A stretch of 64,000 bases of DNA from Albimonas pacifica. GTDB taxonomy: Bacteria; Pseudomonadota; Alphaproteobacteria; Rhodobacterales; Rhodobacteraceae. Shown piece by piece: positions 35,646 through 43,733 of this stretch. The position numbers were made by a program, and so were the translations under genes. Positions within the stretch are counted from its first letter, which is position 1. The number at the start of each line of letters is the position of its first letter. The notes under the pieces were generated by a model, which saw nothing but the letters and a program-made list of their open reading frames with translations, made no database searches and was not told where the DNA came from. The stretch is from the NCBI RefSeq assembly GCF_900113695.1, contig NZ_FOQH01000001.1, positions 558,001-622,000 of the forward strand. The letters are read 5' to 3'.

Positions 35646-36382
35646 GGGCGGGCGTACCAGAGGTCCCGGCCCCCGTCCGCGCGCCGTCGCCAGCGCAGGC
35701 CGAGCCGCCCCTCGGCGAGGGCGGCGTGCTGGGCGGGCGCGTCCTCGGCGGCGAGCCAGAGGCCGGCGGCGGGGTCGGGCGGCGGCGTCTCGGCCGCCTC
35801 GACCGCCGGCAGGGCCGAGCGGCGCCACATGAAATAGCGCAGGTGGCCGCCGTATTTCTCGTGCAGGGCGCGCACCGCGAAGCCGCCGGCCATCAGGTTG
35901 GTCCAGCTCCGCGGATTGCCCGGCGCGGCGGTGGCGTAGAGATGCGCGATCTCCAGCCGCCGGGCCTCGGCCACGCGCCAGTCGATGAACAGGTCGTGCA
36001 GCCCCGCCCCCCATTCCGCCGGCAGCACCCCGGCGCCGGCGAGCTTGGCGAGGCCCTCGCCCGCGGGAATGCCCAGCCAGGGCCGCGCGTCCTCGGACGG
36101 GGGCAGATGCACCTGCAGGACGCCGTAGCCGATCAGCGCCTCGCCGCGGAAGGCGCCCAGCAGGCGGCCCTCGCCGGCCAGCAGCCGCTCGAAGAAGCCG
36201 CGGTCCTCGGGCTTGACCAGCCGGGGGTCGCCCACCGCGGCCATGGCGGCGAGATGCACGGCGTAGACCCGCTCGAGATCTCCCGGCGCCAGCACCGCGA
36301 GGCGCACCTCCCCCGGGGGCGCGGCCGAAGGCCCGCCCGCGGCGGGGTCGCCGGACCTGGTGTCGTCGCCGGGCGCGGTCAT
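35642..36382 (-). CDS. GNAT-like acetyltransferase-fold protein
   Basis: 246 aa from ATG 36382 (GGGGGAGAC before it). The N-terminal half has a GNAT-type pattern: VRLAVLAPGDLERVYAVHLAAM, then LLGAFRGEALIGYGVLQV for strands 2-4 and LEIAHLYATAAPGNPRSWTNLMAGGFAVRAL for the acetyl-CoA helix and C-terminal strand. The consensus Q/RxxGxG/A loop is not clear, so binding of acetyl-CoA is uncertain. Overlaps alr by 4 bases and lies 83 bases after the binding-protein gene. Substrate unknown. Confidence 0.65.
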   Translation of the reverse strand: MTAPGDDTRSGDPAAGGPSAAPPGEVRLAVLAPGDLERVYAVHLAAMAAVGDPRLVKPEDRGFFERLLAGEGRLLGAFRGEALIGYGVLQVHLPPSEDARPWLGIPAGEGLAKLAGAGVLPAEWGAGLHDLFIDWRVAEARRLEIAHLYATAAPGNPRSWTNLMAGGFAVRALHEKYGGHLRYFMWRRSALPAVEAAETPPPDPAAGLWLAAEDAPAQHAALAEGRLGLRWRRRADGGRDLWYARP

Positions 36383-36465
36383 CGCGCGGTCTCCCCCAAT
36401 GCGCGGCCCCCGCCCCGTGGCGCGGCCGCTCCCCAATGCCCCGCACCGCCGGCGCCGCCGGCCCC

Positions 36466-37518
36466 TCAGCCGGTCAGCACCTCGGCGTAGTTCAACATCT
36501 CGATCGGCGGGTAGAGGTCGAGCTTCTCCGCCACCGGCAGGTTGATGATCAGCGAGAAGCGCTTGAGCGTCTCGATCGGGATCGATCCCGGATCCTCGCC
36601 GTCGCGCAGCACCCGCGCCGCCTTCGAGGCCGCGAGCTGGCCGACCGAGTAGTAGCGCGAGATCAGCCCCACCAGCGCCCCGCCGCTGCGGATCGCGAGC
36701 TCCGCCGCCCCGAAGGTCGGCAGCCGCTGCTCCAGCGCCGCCGGGACCACCCGGTCGTACTGCGTGCCGAGGAAGGTGTCGGGCAGCAGGTAGAGCCAGT
36801 TGGCGCCCGCCGACTTGATCTCGGCGATCAGCTCCTCGATCCCGTCGGCGGTGGGGCGGGCGTCGCCGTCGATGCGGAACTGCCGCTCGACCAGCGCGAA
36901 GCCCATGCTCTCGCGCAGGGTGCGCAGCTCGTCGACGATGGCGACCGAGTTCTCCTCGGAGGCGGTGTAGAGCACGCCTAGGCTCTCGATCGGGCGGTAG
37001 GAGTGCATGGCGCGGAGCTGCGTCTCGGGCGGCACGATGTGCACGGCGCCGGTGACGTTGCGCGCCGGCGTCTCGACGTCGGCCACAAGGCCCGATTTCT
37101 CGGGCGCGGAGACGAGGGCGAAGACCACCGGGATGTCGTGGATATGGGCGGCGGGGTCGGGGTCGTCGTGGCGCCCGGCGATGCCGAGCGTCACCGACGT
37201 GCCCCAGGTGACCACCAGGTCAGGCTTCTCGGCGCGGATCTCCTCGACGAAGCCGGGCAGCTTGCCGGGGTCGCGGTCGGCGTCGCGCTCGATGAACTCG
37301 GCCGCGATGCCGTTGGCGGCGAGGTAGTCGTCGAAGCCGTCCTCGACCTCGGTGCGGCCGCGGTAGGTGACGCGGTAGATGCGGAACGGCCGGGCCTGGG
37401 GCAGGGCGGGGCCCGCGGCGCCGGCGGCGATCAGCCCCGCCGCGCCGCCCAGAAAGGCCCGCCGGCCGAGCGGCGGCGCGCGGCCGGCGGCCGGGGCGGT
37501 GGTCCTGCGGTCCTGCAT
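36466..37518 (-). CDS. Orphan ABC-type substrate-binding protein (ABC_sub_bind/TrpX family)
   Basis: 350 aa. Export signal with twin-arginine-like RRAFLGGAAGLIAAGAA ending near residue 40. Mature part fits the ABC_sub_bind family of two-lobed periplasmic binding proteins: FRIYRVTYRGRTEVEDGF, PDLVVTWGTSVTLGI, IPVVFALVSAPEKSGLV, NVTGAVHIVPPETQL, LGVLYTASEENSV and LINLPVAEKLDLYPP. No permease or ATPase gene accompanies it. Instead it is 3 bases from the sensor-MFS gene, which suggests it presents a ligand to that membrane protein (inferred). Confidence 0.85.
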   Translation of the reverse strand: MQDRRTTAPAAGRAPPLGRRAFLGGAAGLIAAGAAGPALPQARPFRIYRVTYRGRTEVEDGFDDYLAANGIAAEFIERDADRDPGKLPGFVEEIRAEKPDLVVTWGTSVTLGIAGRHDDPDPAAHIHDIPVVFALVSAPEKSGLVADVETPARNVTGAVHIVPPETQLRAMHSYRPIESLGVLYTASEENSVAIVDELRTLRESMGFALVERQFRIDGDARPTADGIEELIAEIKSAGANWLYLLPDTFLGTQYDRVVPAALEQRLPTFGAAELAIRSGGALVGLISRYYSVGQLAASKAARVLRDGEDPGSIPIETLKRFSLIINLPVAEKLDLYPPIEMLNYAEVLTG

Positions 37519-37521
37519 CGC

Positions 37522-39534
37522 TCAGCCCTCCACGCCTTCGACGTCCAGGTCGGCCGGGCGCAGCGCGGCTGCGGCGAGCCCGAAGACGACGGCGCAGGTC
37601 ATCACCGCGCCGCCCACGATCATCGCCGCATCGGCGAAGCCGTAAAGCCCCAGCAGCGCCCCCGCGACCGGGGGCCCCAGGGCGTTGCCGGTGCGCTCCA
37701 CCAGCCGGAAGATGCCGTAGACCGAGGCCTCGGTCACCTCTGCGGCATGGCGGCGCCCGTAGTCCCCCACCAGCCCCGAGAGCGCGGCGATCGACAGCGC
37801 CTGGCCCAGCCCCAGGCCCAGCAGCATCAGCGCGATGCGCGCCGGATCGTCCGCGCCTCCGGCCGAGAGGGCGAAGGCCGAGGCGCCGGCGAGCAGCCCG
37901 CCGACCGCCACGAAGCCCGCCCGCGCCCGCCAGCGGTCGGCGAGCCGGGCGCAGGCCGGGACCAGCAGCACCATCACGATGGGGTAGATCATCAGCATCC
38001 GCCCGGTGGCGGCCTGGGTGGCGCCCAGCGCCTCCATCTGCAGGGGGACGAGGAAGAAGCAGAAGGCGACCAGGATGATCTTGGCCGGCATCGCGCACAG
38101 GAAGAACAGCGCGGCGAGCGAGGGCGAGGCGATCACCCGCCCGAATTCCCGCCAGCGGATCGCGGGGCCGGCGGCGCGCACCGGGCCCGCGTCGGGCATC
38201 ACCAGCCAGGCGAGCAGCAGCGACAGCCCGGCGAAGAGCCCGGCGACGAGGAACGTGCCCTCGACCCCCACCCGGTCGGTGAGGATGCCGCCGATGGGCG
38301 GGCCGCAGACCCCCGCCACCAGAATCGCCGAGATGAACACGGCCATGCCGGAGGAGCGCTGCGCGGGCTCGGTCGAATCGATCACGTAGCCCTGGGCGCC
38401 CACGAAGACCATCGCGAAGCCGAAGCCGGTCAGCGCGCGCAGGGCCGCGAAGGGCACGAGCCCGTCGGCGAAGGCCGAGGCCGCGTAGCCCACCAGCCCG
38501 ATCGCCCCGCCGAGGGCCAGCGCCCGGCGCCGGCCCAGCCGCTCGGTCACCCCGCCCAGCAGGGGCTGGCAGGCGGCGACCACGGCGAGGAAGGCCATCA
38601 TCGGCAGGGCCGCGACGAAGGCGGGGTCGAGGCCCGCCAGCGCGCCCTCGCCCTGGGCCGCCTGCGCCAGCGCGCGGACATGGCCGGGCAGGAACGGGCG
38701 GGTCAGCTCCTCGGCCAGCATGAAGACGAAGAGGGGCGCGCGCACCGCCATCACCCGGCCGGCGCCCGCGGTTCCCAGCATCTGGCCCAGGCCGAAGCGG
38801 TCCTGCAGCATCTCCAGCGCCTGGCGTGCGGCGCGGTCGCCGCTCTCCATCGCGCGGTCGCGGATCTGGGCGTAGGCGGCGTGGACCTTCTCGATCCGGC
38901 CGTCGAGGGCGCGGGCCAGCGCCCCGAACTCGCCCCGCGCCTCCACCGGCTGGTGGCTGCGCAGGTCCCCGCGCTGGATGTTGTGCAGCCGCCGCTCGAC
39001 GCCTTCGATGGCGGCGTAGAGCCCGTCGCCGAGGCCCACGTAGATCAGCTCCAGCGCCACCACCGCGGTGACGAACATGACGATGGCGAGGTCGATCCAC
39101 AGGTTCGCCACCACGTCGCGGGCGAAGGCGGGATCGAGCCCGACCGAGATCGCGAGCGGCGGCGCGCCCTCCGCCCGCGGCACGGCGCGCGAGACGACGC
39201 CCGAGGTCTGCGTGCGCTCCCCGTCCGGGGCGTAGACGATCTGGATCGGCGCGCCGTCGGGACCCTCGAGCGCGATCCAGGCGACGTCGTCGTTCTCGGC
39301 CACCAGCCGCGCGAAATGCGCGTCGAGCCCGTGCAGCCGGTCGGGCGGGATGCCGAGCGCCAGCGCCTTGCCGATCAGGGCGGCGGAACTGTCGGCGAGC
39401 GTGGCGGCCTTGCGCTCGATCTCGGGGCCCAGCACGGCGTCGGCGCGGCGGACCGTCTCGAAGGAGATCGACAGCAGCGCCGCCAGCAGCGCGGCGAGCA
39501 GGGCGGCGGAGAGGCGGACGCGGAGGCTTCTCAT
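37522..39534 (-). CDS. Chimeric membrane protein: periplasmic sensor, HAMP-like linker and MFS transporter
   Basis: 670 aa. Helix 1 (about 8-25), periplasmic sensor about 26-165 containing VAWIALEGPDGAPIQIVY and PPLAISVGLD, helix 2 (WIDLAIVMFVTAVVALELIYV), a HAMP-like amphipathic linker with IQRGDLRSHQPVEARGEFGAL, then a full 12-helix MFS module from about 275: MFS motif-A-like GGVTERLGRRRALALG, FGFAMVFVGAQGYV and GLVGDYGRRHAAEVTEASVYGI. The start of a receptor is thus fused to a transporter. Function inferred as a sensing transporter or transporter-derived receptor. Tight operon with the sensor upstream (10 bases) and the binding protein downstream. Confidence 0.85.
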   Translation of the reverse strand: MRSLRVRLSAALLAALLAALLSISFETVRRADAVLGPEIERKAATLADSSAALIGKALALGIPPDRLHGLDAHFARLVAENDDVAWIALEGPDGAPIQIVYAPDGERTQTSGVVSRAVPRAEGAPPLAISVGLDPAFARDVVANLWIDLAIVMFVTAVVALELIYVGLGDGLYAAIEGVERRLHNIQRGDLRSHQPVEARGEFGALARALDGRIEKVHAAYAQIRDRAMESGDRAARQALEMLQDRFGLGQMLGTAGAGRVMAVRAPLFVFMLAEELTRPFLPGHVRALAQAAQGEGALAGLDPAFVAALPMMAFLAVVAACQPLLGGVTERLGRRRALALGGAIGLVGYAASAFADGLVPFAALRALTGFGFAMVFVGAQGYVIDSTEPAQRSSGMAVFISAILVAGVCGPPIGGILTDRVGVEGTFLVAGLFAGLSLLLAWLVMPDAGPVRAAGPAIRWREFGRVIASPSLAALFFLCAMPAKIILVAFCFFLVPLQMEALGATQAATGRMLMIYPIVMVLLVPACARLADRWRARAGFVAVGGLLAGASAFALSAGGADDPARIALMLLGLGLGQALSIAALSGLVGDYGRRHAAEVTEASVYGIFRLVERTGNALGPPVAGALLGLYGFADAAMIVGGAVMTCAVVFGLAAAALRPADLDVEGVEG

Positions 39535-39544
39535 CGGGGCGTCC

Positions 39545-40186
39545 TCACCGGCGGGCCGAGGGCCGGAAGCCGGCCATCTCGTTCTCGGCCTGGGCGATCA
39601 TGTCGGCGTGCTCGGCGGCCGAGGCGCGCCGGGCGCGGGCGCGCAGGCGGCTGAGCAGGGCCAGCGCCAGCAGGCAGCCGGCCGCGACCGCGGCGAGGCC
39701 GGCGGGAACCGCGCCCAGCAGCACGTCGCGGCGCAGGCCCGCGACGGTCGCGTCCATCGTGGCGCCGTCGAGGCGCACCAGAACCTCGCCGACCGGGGCG
39801 CCGAGCGCGCCGATCACGGGCTCGGACTGGCGGAAGGCGGGGTCCTCGCCGGCGGGGGTCTCCAGCGCGCCGATCCGGGCGGGAGCGGAGGAGAACAGGA
39901 TGCGCCCCTCGGGGCCGGCGACGTCGATGGTCAGGATCAGCGGGTCGGTGGCGGCCTGGCGGGCGAGGAGCTCGCCCAGCGTGCGCTGCTCGGCGAGGCG
40001 GATGCCGAAGCCCTGGGCGGCGGAGGCGTCGGCGGCGATGTCGCCGGCGATCATCGCGGCGCGGGAGCGGACGAGGTCGAGGTAGGCGGTGCGCACGCCG
40101 GAGAAGTTGAGATAGGCCGCGAGCGCCATGGCGAAGCCGATGATGGCGGCGAAGACGGGAAGGGTGCGGGCTGCGAGCCGAATCAT
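39545..40186 (-). CDS. Two-helix periplasmic sensor protein without output domain
   Basis: 213 aa from ATG 40186. Helix 1 RTLPVFAAIIGFAMALAAYL, a periplasmic domain of about 130 aa with Cache-like pattern (IAGDIAADASAAQG, LGELLARQAATDPLILTIDVAGPEGRIL in pieces, PVIGALGAPVGEVLVRL), helix 2 GLAAVAAGCLLALALL, and a short basic cytoplasmic tail. There is no kinase, cyclase or methyl-accepting domain. It probably signals through the sensor-MFS protein encoded next in the operon. A similar stand-alone sensor is encoded on the other strand at 40850. Confidence 0.75.
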   Translation of the reverse strand: MIRLAARTLPVFAAIIGFAMALAAYLNFSGVRTAYLDLVRSRAAMIAGDIAADASAAQGFGIRLAEQRTLGELLARQAATDPLILTIDVAGPEGRILFSSAPARIGALETPAGEDPAFRQSEPVIGALGAPVGEVLVRLDGATMDATVAGLRRDVLLGAVPAGLAAVAAGCLLALALLSRLRARARRASAAEHADMIAQAENEMAGFRPSARR

Positions 40187-40849
40187 CCGTGAACCGCCGG
40201 GAGGTCGGAGTTGCGAAAGGCGCCTGAAGGGCTTGTGAAAACTACCACGCCCCAATCGCAGCGCACAGGCCCGCCCGCCGCGGCTCCGGGACGCCTGCGC
40301 CTCTTCCGACGCCCCGCGGCGCCGCCGGCCGACGCGGGCGCCGCGTCGACGGCGTCCCCGGCCGCGCCGTCCCGCCCGCGGCGCGGCCCGGCGCGGCGCC
40401 CGGCCGCCGCCGCCGCCCGGGGCCGGCCGGGCGGGGACGCCCCGCGCTGGGCGACGGCGGCCGGAGGCGCGATGCGGGCGTGACCGCCCGCGCGCCGCGG
40501 CCGGCGTGGCGCGGGCGGGAGCCGAGCGCCCGCGGCGCGGCTGCGGGCGCGTCGCCGCTCCGGGCCTCCGGCCGGGCGCCCCGGCGCCGCGGCCCGCGCT
40601 CCGCCCGCCGTCCGGCGCCGGGCGCGTCGCCTGTCGCGCGCTTCGCCCCGGGCGGCGCTCGCCCCCCGCGCCGTCGCCGGGGCGCGCCGCGGGCGAGGCG
40701 CCGGCCCCGGGCGCGCGGGTCGACGCGGCGCCTGCGCCGGCGCCGCCCGCGCGGCATTGGCGGGTGACAGGCCCCGGGCCGCGGGCTAGCGTGGCCCGGT
40801 TCCCGCCCGCCCCGCCCTGCGTCCCCCGCCGCCCGAGACCCTCCCGCCG
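40187..40849. promoter_or_regulatory. 663-bp divergent intergenic region of the signalling operons
   Basis: Separates the two mirrored operons starting at 40186 (minus) and 40850 (plus). It is extremely GC-rich and rich in Pro/Arg/Ala-coding low complexity in every frame; ORFs found there have no domain and look like chance. The only less GC-rich patch, about 40230-40260 (TTGTGAAAACTACCACG), probably holds the minus-strand promoter. No palindromic operator stood out. Confidence 0.4.
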
Positions 40850-41632
40850 ATGGCCCCCAGTTCGCGGATCCTCCTGGCCCTCGCGGGCGTCACGGCCGCG
40901 TCGCTCGCCCTCGTCGCCGCGCTGGTCTTCGGCGGGCTGGACCGGCTCGGCCTGCGCTCGGCCGAGGCGAACATGGACTTCCTGCTCTCCCAGCTGCGCG
41001 GCTCCATCGAGGCCAACGTCGGCCTCGGCCTGGCGCTGCCCGACGTCCGCGTGGCCCAGGCGCTGGTCGAGCAGGCCAAGGCCGCCGACGACCGGGTGCT
41101 GGCGGTCGAGGTGTTCTCGCCCGCCGGCGTCTCGCTGTTCAACACCGACCGCGGCGCCGTCGGCGAGGAGATCCCCGAAGCCTGGCGGCGCGCGCTCGCC
41201 TACCGTTCCGTCGGCGACCGCTGGCGGGTGGAGGAACTGGGCGCCATCGTCGTCGGCGAGGCGATGCGCAACGACTTCGACGAGCCGGTGGGCTACGTCG
41301 CCGTCACCATCTCGGACGCCGCCCGCGCGAGCCATGCCGACGGGCTCGCCGCGGTGCTGGCCGCCCGCGCCGCCTGGCTCGCGCCGCTGGCGCTGGTCCT
41401 GGCGCTGGGGGTGGCGGGATGGGTGCTCGACCGCTCCACCCGCGACCTCAGGCGCCTGGCCGCCGAGCTTTCGGCCGCGCCGCCCGCCGGGGCGGCCCCC
41501 TCGCCCGCCCCCGCCCCCGCCCCCGCCCCCGCCGCGACCACGCCCGGCGCCCGCGTGCGCGCCGCCGCCGACCGAGCCGTCGCCGAGCACGAGCGGGCGG
41601 CGGCCGACGTCCTCGCCGCGGACGAGGCATGA
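40850..41632 (+). CDS. Two-helix periplasmic sensor protein (counterpart of the 39545-40186 gene)
   Basis: 260 aa. Helix 1 ILLALAGVTAASLALVAALVF, a periplasmic Cache-like domain of about 140 aa with MDFLLSQLRGSIEANVGLGLALPDV, VLAVEVFSPAGVSLFNT and EPVGYVAVTIS, helix 2 WLAPLALVLALGVAGWVL, then a cytoplasmic tail with a Pro/Ala repeat (APAPAPAPAPAAT) and a helical end. No output domain. The stop overlaps a small ORF (ATGA), and the operon continues to the MFS-like and SpoIIE genes. Confidence 0.75.
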   Translation: MAPSSRILLALAGVTAASLALVAALVFGGLDRLGLRSAEANMDFLLSQLRGSIEANVGLGLALPDVRVAQALVEQAKAADDRVLAVEVFSPAGVSLFNTDRGAVGEEIPEAWRRALAYRSVGDRWRVEELGAIVVGEAMRNDFDEPVGYVAVTISDAARASHADGLAAVLAARAAWLAPLALVLALGVAGWVLDRSTRDLRRLAAELSAAPPAGAAPSPAPAPAPAPAATTPGARVRAAADRAVAEHERAAADVLAADEA

Positions 41633-41772
41633 GCGCCCAGATGCCCCGCGCGCGCCCCGCCCCGCGCCGGCCCGCCCCGCGCCGGCCTGCCCTGCGCGGG
41701 CGGCGCCCGTGCAGTCCCTCCCTCGGCCGGGCCGCTTCGCGCCGGCCCTCTCCGCGCCGGGCCGCCCTGTGA
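41629..41772 (+). CDS. Small Arg/Pro-rich ORF linking two signalling genes
   Basis: 47 codons, MSAQMPRARPAPRRPAP at the start, strongly basic and repetitive (PRRPAPRRPALRGRRP). ATG overlaps the sensor stop (ATGA) and its TGA overlaps the GTG of the next gene (GTGA). No domain. It may be real, may only carry ribosomes across the gap, or may be chance in GC-rich DNA, where Arg/Pro codons abound. Confidence 0.3.
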   Translation: MSAQMPRARPAPRRPAPRRPALRGRRPCSPSLGRAASRRPSPRRAAL

Positions 41773-43730
41773 GCGCCCCCGCGCTCCTCTCGGGCCGCGA
41801 GGCCCGCGCCCGGGTCTGGACGCCCGCGCTGCTGGTGGCGCTGGCGCTGACCCTCGCGGTGGGGCTGGCGGGCCAGCTGATGCTGCGCGCAGGGCTCGGC
41901 TACAGCGTGCCGGCGCTGGCTGAGTCGACCCGCGCCGGCGCCGCGGCGGTGGGCCATGCCGTCGCCGGGCAGTTCGCCCGCGCCCGGGCCCTGGGCATCC
42001 CGCTCGAGCGCCTGCCCGACGCCGAGGCCTATCTCGCGCGCATCGCCGCCGAGGCGCCGCAGGTGCGCGCCCTCGCCCTGATCGACGCGCAGGGCCGCAC
42101 CCTCGCCGCCACCGCGCCCGACATCGAGGGCGAGGCGATCCCGATCCGGGGCGCCGAGCCGCCCGCGACGCTGGTGGTGGCCGCCGCCTCGCCGCTCTTC
42201 GACGACGCCATGCTGCGGCTGCGCGTGGCGCTGTGGCTGGCGGCGCTGCTGGCCGGCGCGGCGGGGGGCGCGATCACCGCGGGCTTCCTCGGCCTCGCCC
42301 AGGAGCCCGCCCGCCGCCGCCTGCGCCGCGCCGTCGAGCGCGCCGCCGAGGGCGATTTCGCCGAGACCCCGCCCCCCGGCGCCCGCGGCCGCTTCGCCGC
42401 CGCGGCCGAGGCGCTCGCACGCCAGGTCGAGCGGGTGCAGGCCGCCCGCACCGCGCTGCTGGAGGCCGCGGCCACGATCCGCGCCATCGACTTCGACGGC
42501 AGCCTCGGCCGGCGCATCGACCCGGTGCTGGCCCGCGTGCAGGCCCGCTGGACCCTGCCGGAGCGCGAGGACGACGACCTCGGCGATCTCGTCCGCCCGC
42601 CCGCCGCGGGCGCCGCCTCCGCCGCGCCGGCGCCTGCGGGCGCGGCGGGCGCGGACGCGGCGGCCTGGCGGCTGGCGGCGGCGCTGGCGATCTGGGCGGG
42701 CGCGGCGCCGCTGGTCGCGAACTTCGCCGTCGACCGGGGGGCGTTGTGGGCAACGCCGGCCTGGCAGCCGGTGGTTCCGCTGCTGGTGGAGCTCGCGGCG
42801 CTGGCGCTGGGCGCGCTGGTCGGGCGCGGCGCCCCGGGGCGGTCGGCGACGCTGCGGGCGCTGGCCCTGGCGCTGGCGGGGGCCTGCCTCGCCGCGACCT
42901 ACTGGTGCCGGACGTGGGAGCTGTTCGTCGCCCTGCGGCTCGGCGCAGGCCTCGGCGCGGGCTTCGCCGGGGCGGCGCTGGCGGGCGCTTTCGCGCCCGC
43001 CGCCTCGCCCCGCGCGCTGCGCGCGCTGCTGGTCTTCGCGGCCCTCGTCGCCGGACCGCTGATCGGCGGGCTGGCGGGCGAGGCCGTCGGCCGCCGCGCC
43101 GCCTTCCTCGCGCTGGGGGTGCTGGCGCTGCTGGCCGCGCCGCTGCTTGCCGCGGCCGGCCCCGGGGCGCGGGCGGGGCCGCGCGCCGGGACCCGGGCGG
43201 GCGCCGCGCCGTCCGCGGCCGCCCGGGCGGCGGCGCGGGGGCTCTCGGCCGCGCCGGCGCTGCTCGCGGCCTGCGCCGCCGCGCCGGCGGCGGCCGCGGA
43301 GCTGACCTGGCTGCCGCTGGGGCCCGGCTACGACGATTATCTCGCGGGCGGCGGGCTCGCGGCGGGCCTGGGCCTCGCCGCGCTGCTCGCGCCCCGGATG
43401 CCGCCGGCGGGCGTGGCGCTGGCCCTGGGCCTCGCCGCCGCCGCGCGCTTCGCGGCCGAGGACTGGGGCCCGGCGCTCGGCGGTCCGCCGCCCGCCCTCG
43501 CGCCGCTGCCGGCCTGCCTGCTGCTGGGGCTGGCGCTGGGCGCCGCGGCGCCGGCGCGGGGCGGGCGTGGCGCGCTGCTGGCGCTGGCCGGCGGCGCGGC
43601 GGCCGGCCTGCTCGCCGAGGGCCTCGCCCGCCAGCTCTCCGCCCCGCCGGGGGCGGCGACGGCCGCCTTCGCCGCCGCCGCGCTCGTCGCAGCCCTGGCG
43701 ATGCGCCCGGCCGACCGCGGGAGGGGCTGA
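41769..43730 (+). CDS. Sensor fused to a degenerate MFS-like membrane module
   Basis: 653 aa from GTG 41769. Helix 1 ALLVALALTLAVGLAGQLML, periplasmic sensor to about 150 (ALIDAQGRTLAATAPDIEG, ATLVVAAASPLFDDAML), helix 2, HAMP-like linker with VERAAEGDFAETPPPGARGRF, then from about 295 a run of 10-12 very Ala/Leu-rich helices. The first half still shows an MFS-like layout (LFVALRLGAGLGAGFAGAAL, GPLIGGLAGEAVGRRAAFLALG) but conserved motif A and charged residues are mostly gone. Looks like a paralogue of the 37522-39534 chimera that lost transport and kept a membrane sensory role (inferred). Confidence 0.7.
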   Translation: MSAPALLSGREARARVWTPALLVALALTLAVGLAGQLMLRAGLGYSVPALAESTRAGAAAVGHAVAGQFARARALGIPLERLPDAEAYLARIAAEAPQVRALALIDAQGRTLAATAPDIEGEAIPIRGAEPPATLVVAAASPLFDDAMLRLRVALWLAALLAGAAGGAITAGFLGLAQEPARRRLRRAVERAAEGDFAETPPPGARGRFAAAAEALARQVERVQAARTALLEAAATIRAIDFDGSLGRRIDPVLARVQARWTLPEREDDDLGDLVRPPAAGAASAAPAPAGAAGADAAAWRLAAALAIWAGAAPLVANFAVDRGALWATPAWQPVVPLLVELAALALGALVGRGAPGRSATLRALALALAGACLAATYWCRTWELFVALRLGAGLGAGFAGAALAGAFAPAASPRALRALLVFAALVAGPLIGGLAGEAVGRRAAFLALGVLALLAAPLLAAAGPGARAGPRAGTRAGAAPSAAARAAARGLSAAPALLAACAAAPAAAAELTWLPLGPGYDDYLAGGGLAAGLGLAALLAPRMPPAGVALALGLAAAARFAAEDWGPALGGPPPALAPLPACLLLGLALGAAAPARGGRGALLALAGGAAAGLLAEGLARQLSAPPGAATAAFAAAALVAALAMRPADRGRG

Positions 43731-43733
43731 GCC

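Noticed and set aside
40187-40849. Several ORFs of 80-170 codons in the divergent intergenic region
   Set aside because: They are low-complexity Arg/Pro/Ala chains in every frame without ribosome sites or domains, as expected for GC-rich noncoding DNA.
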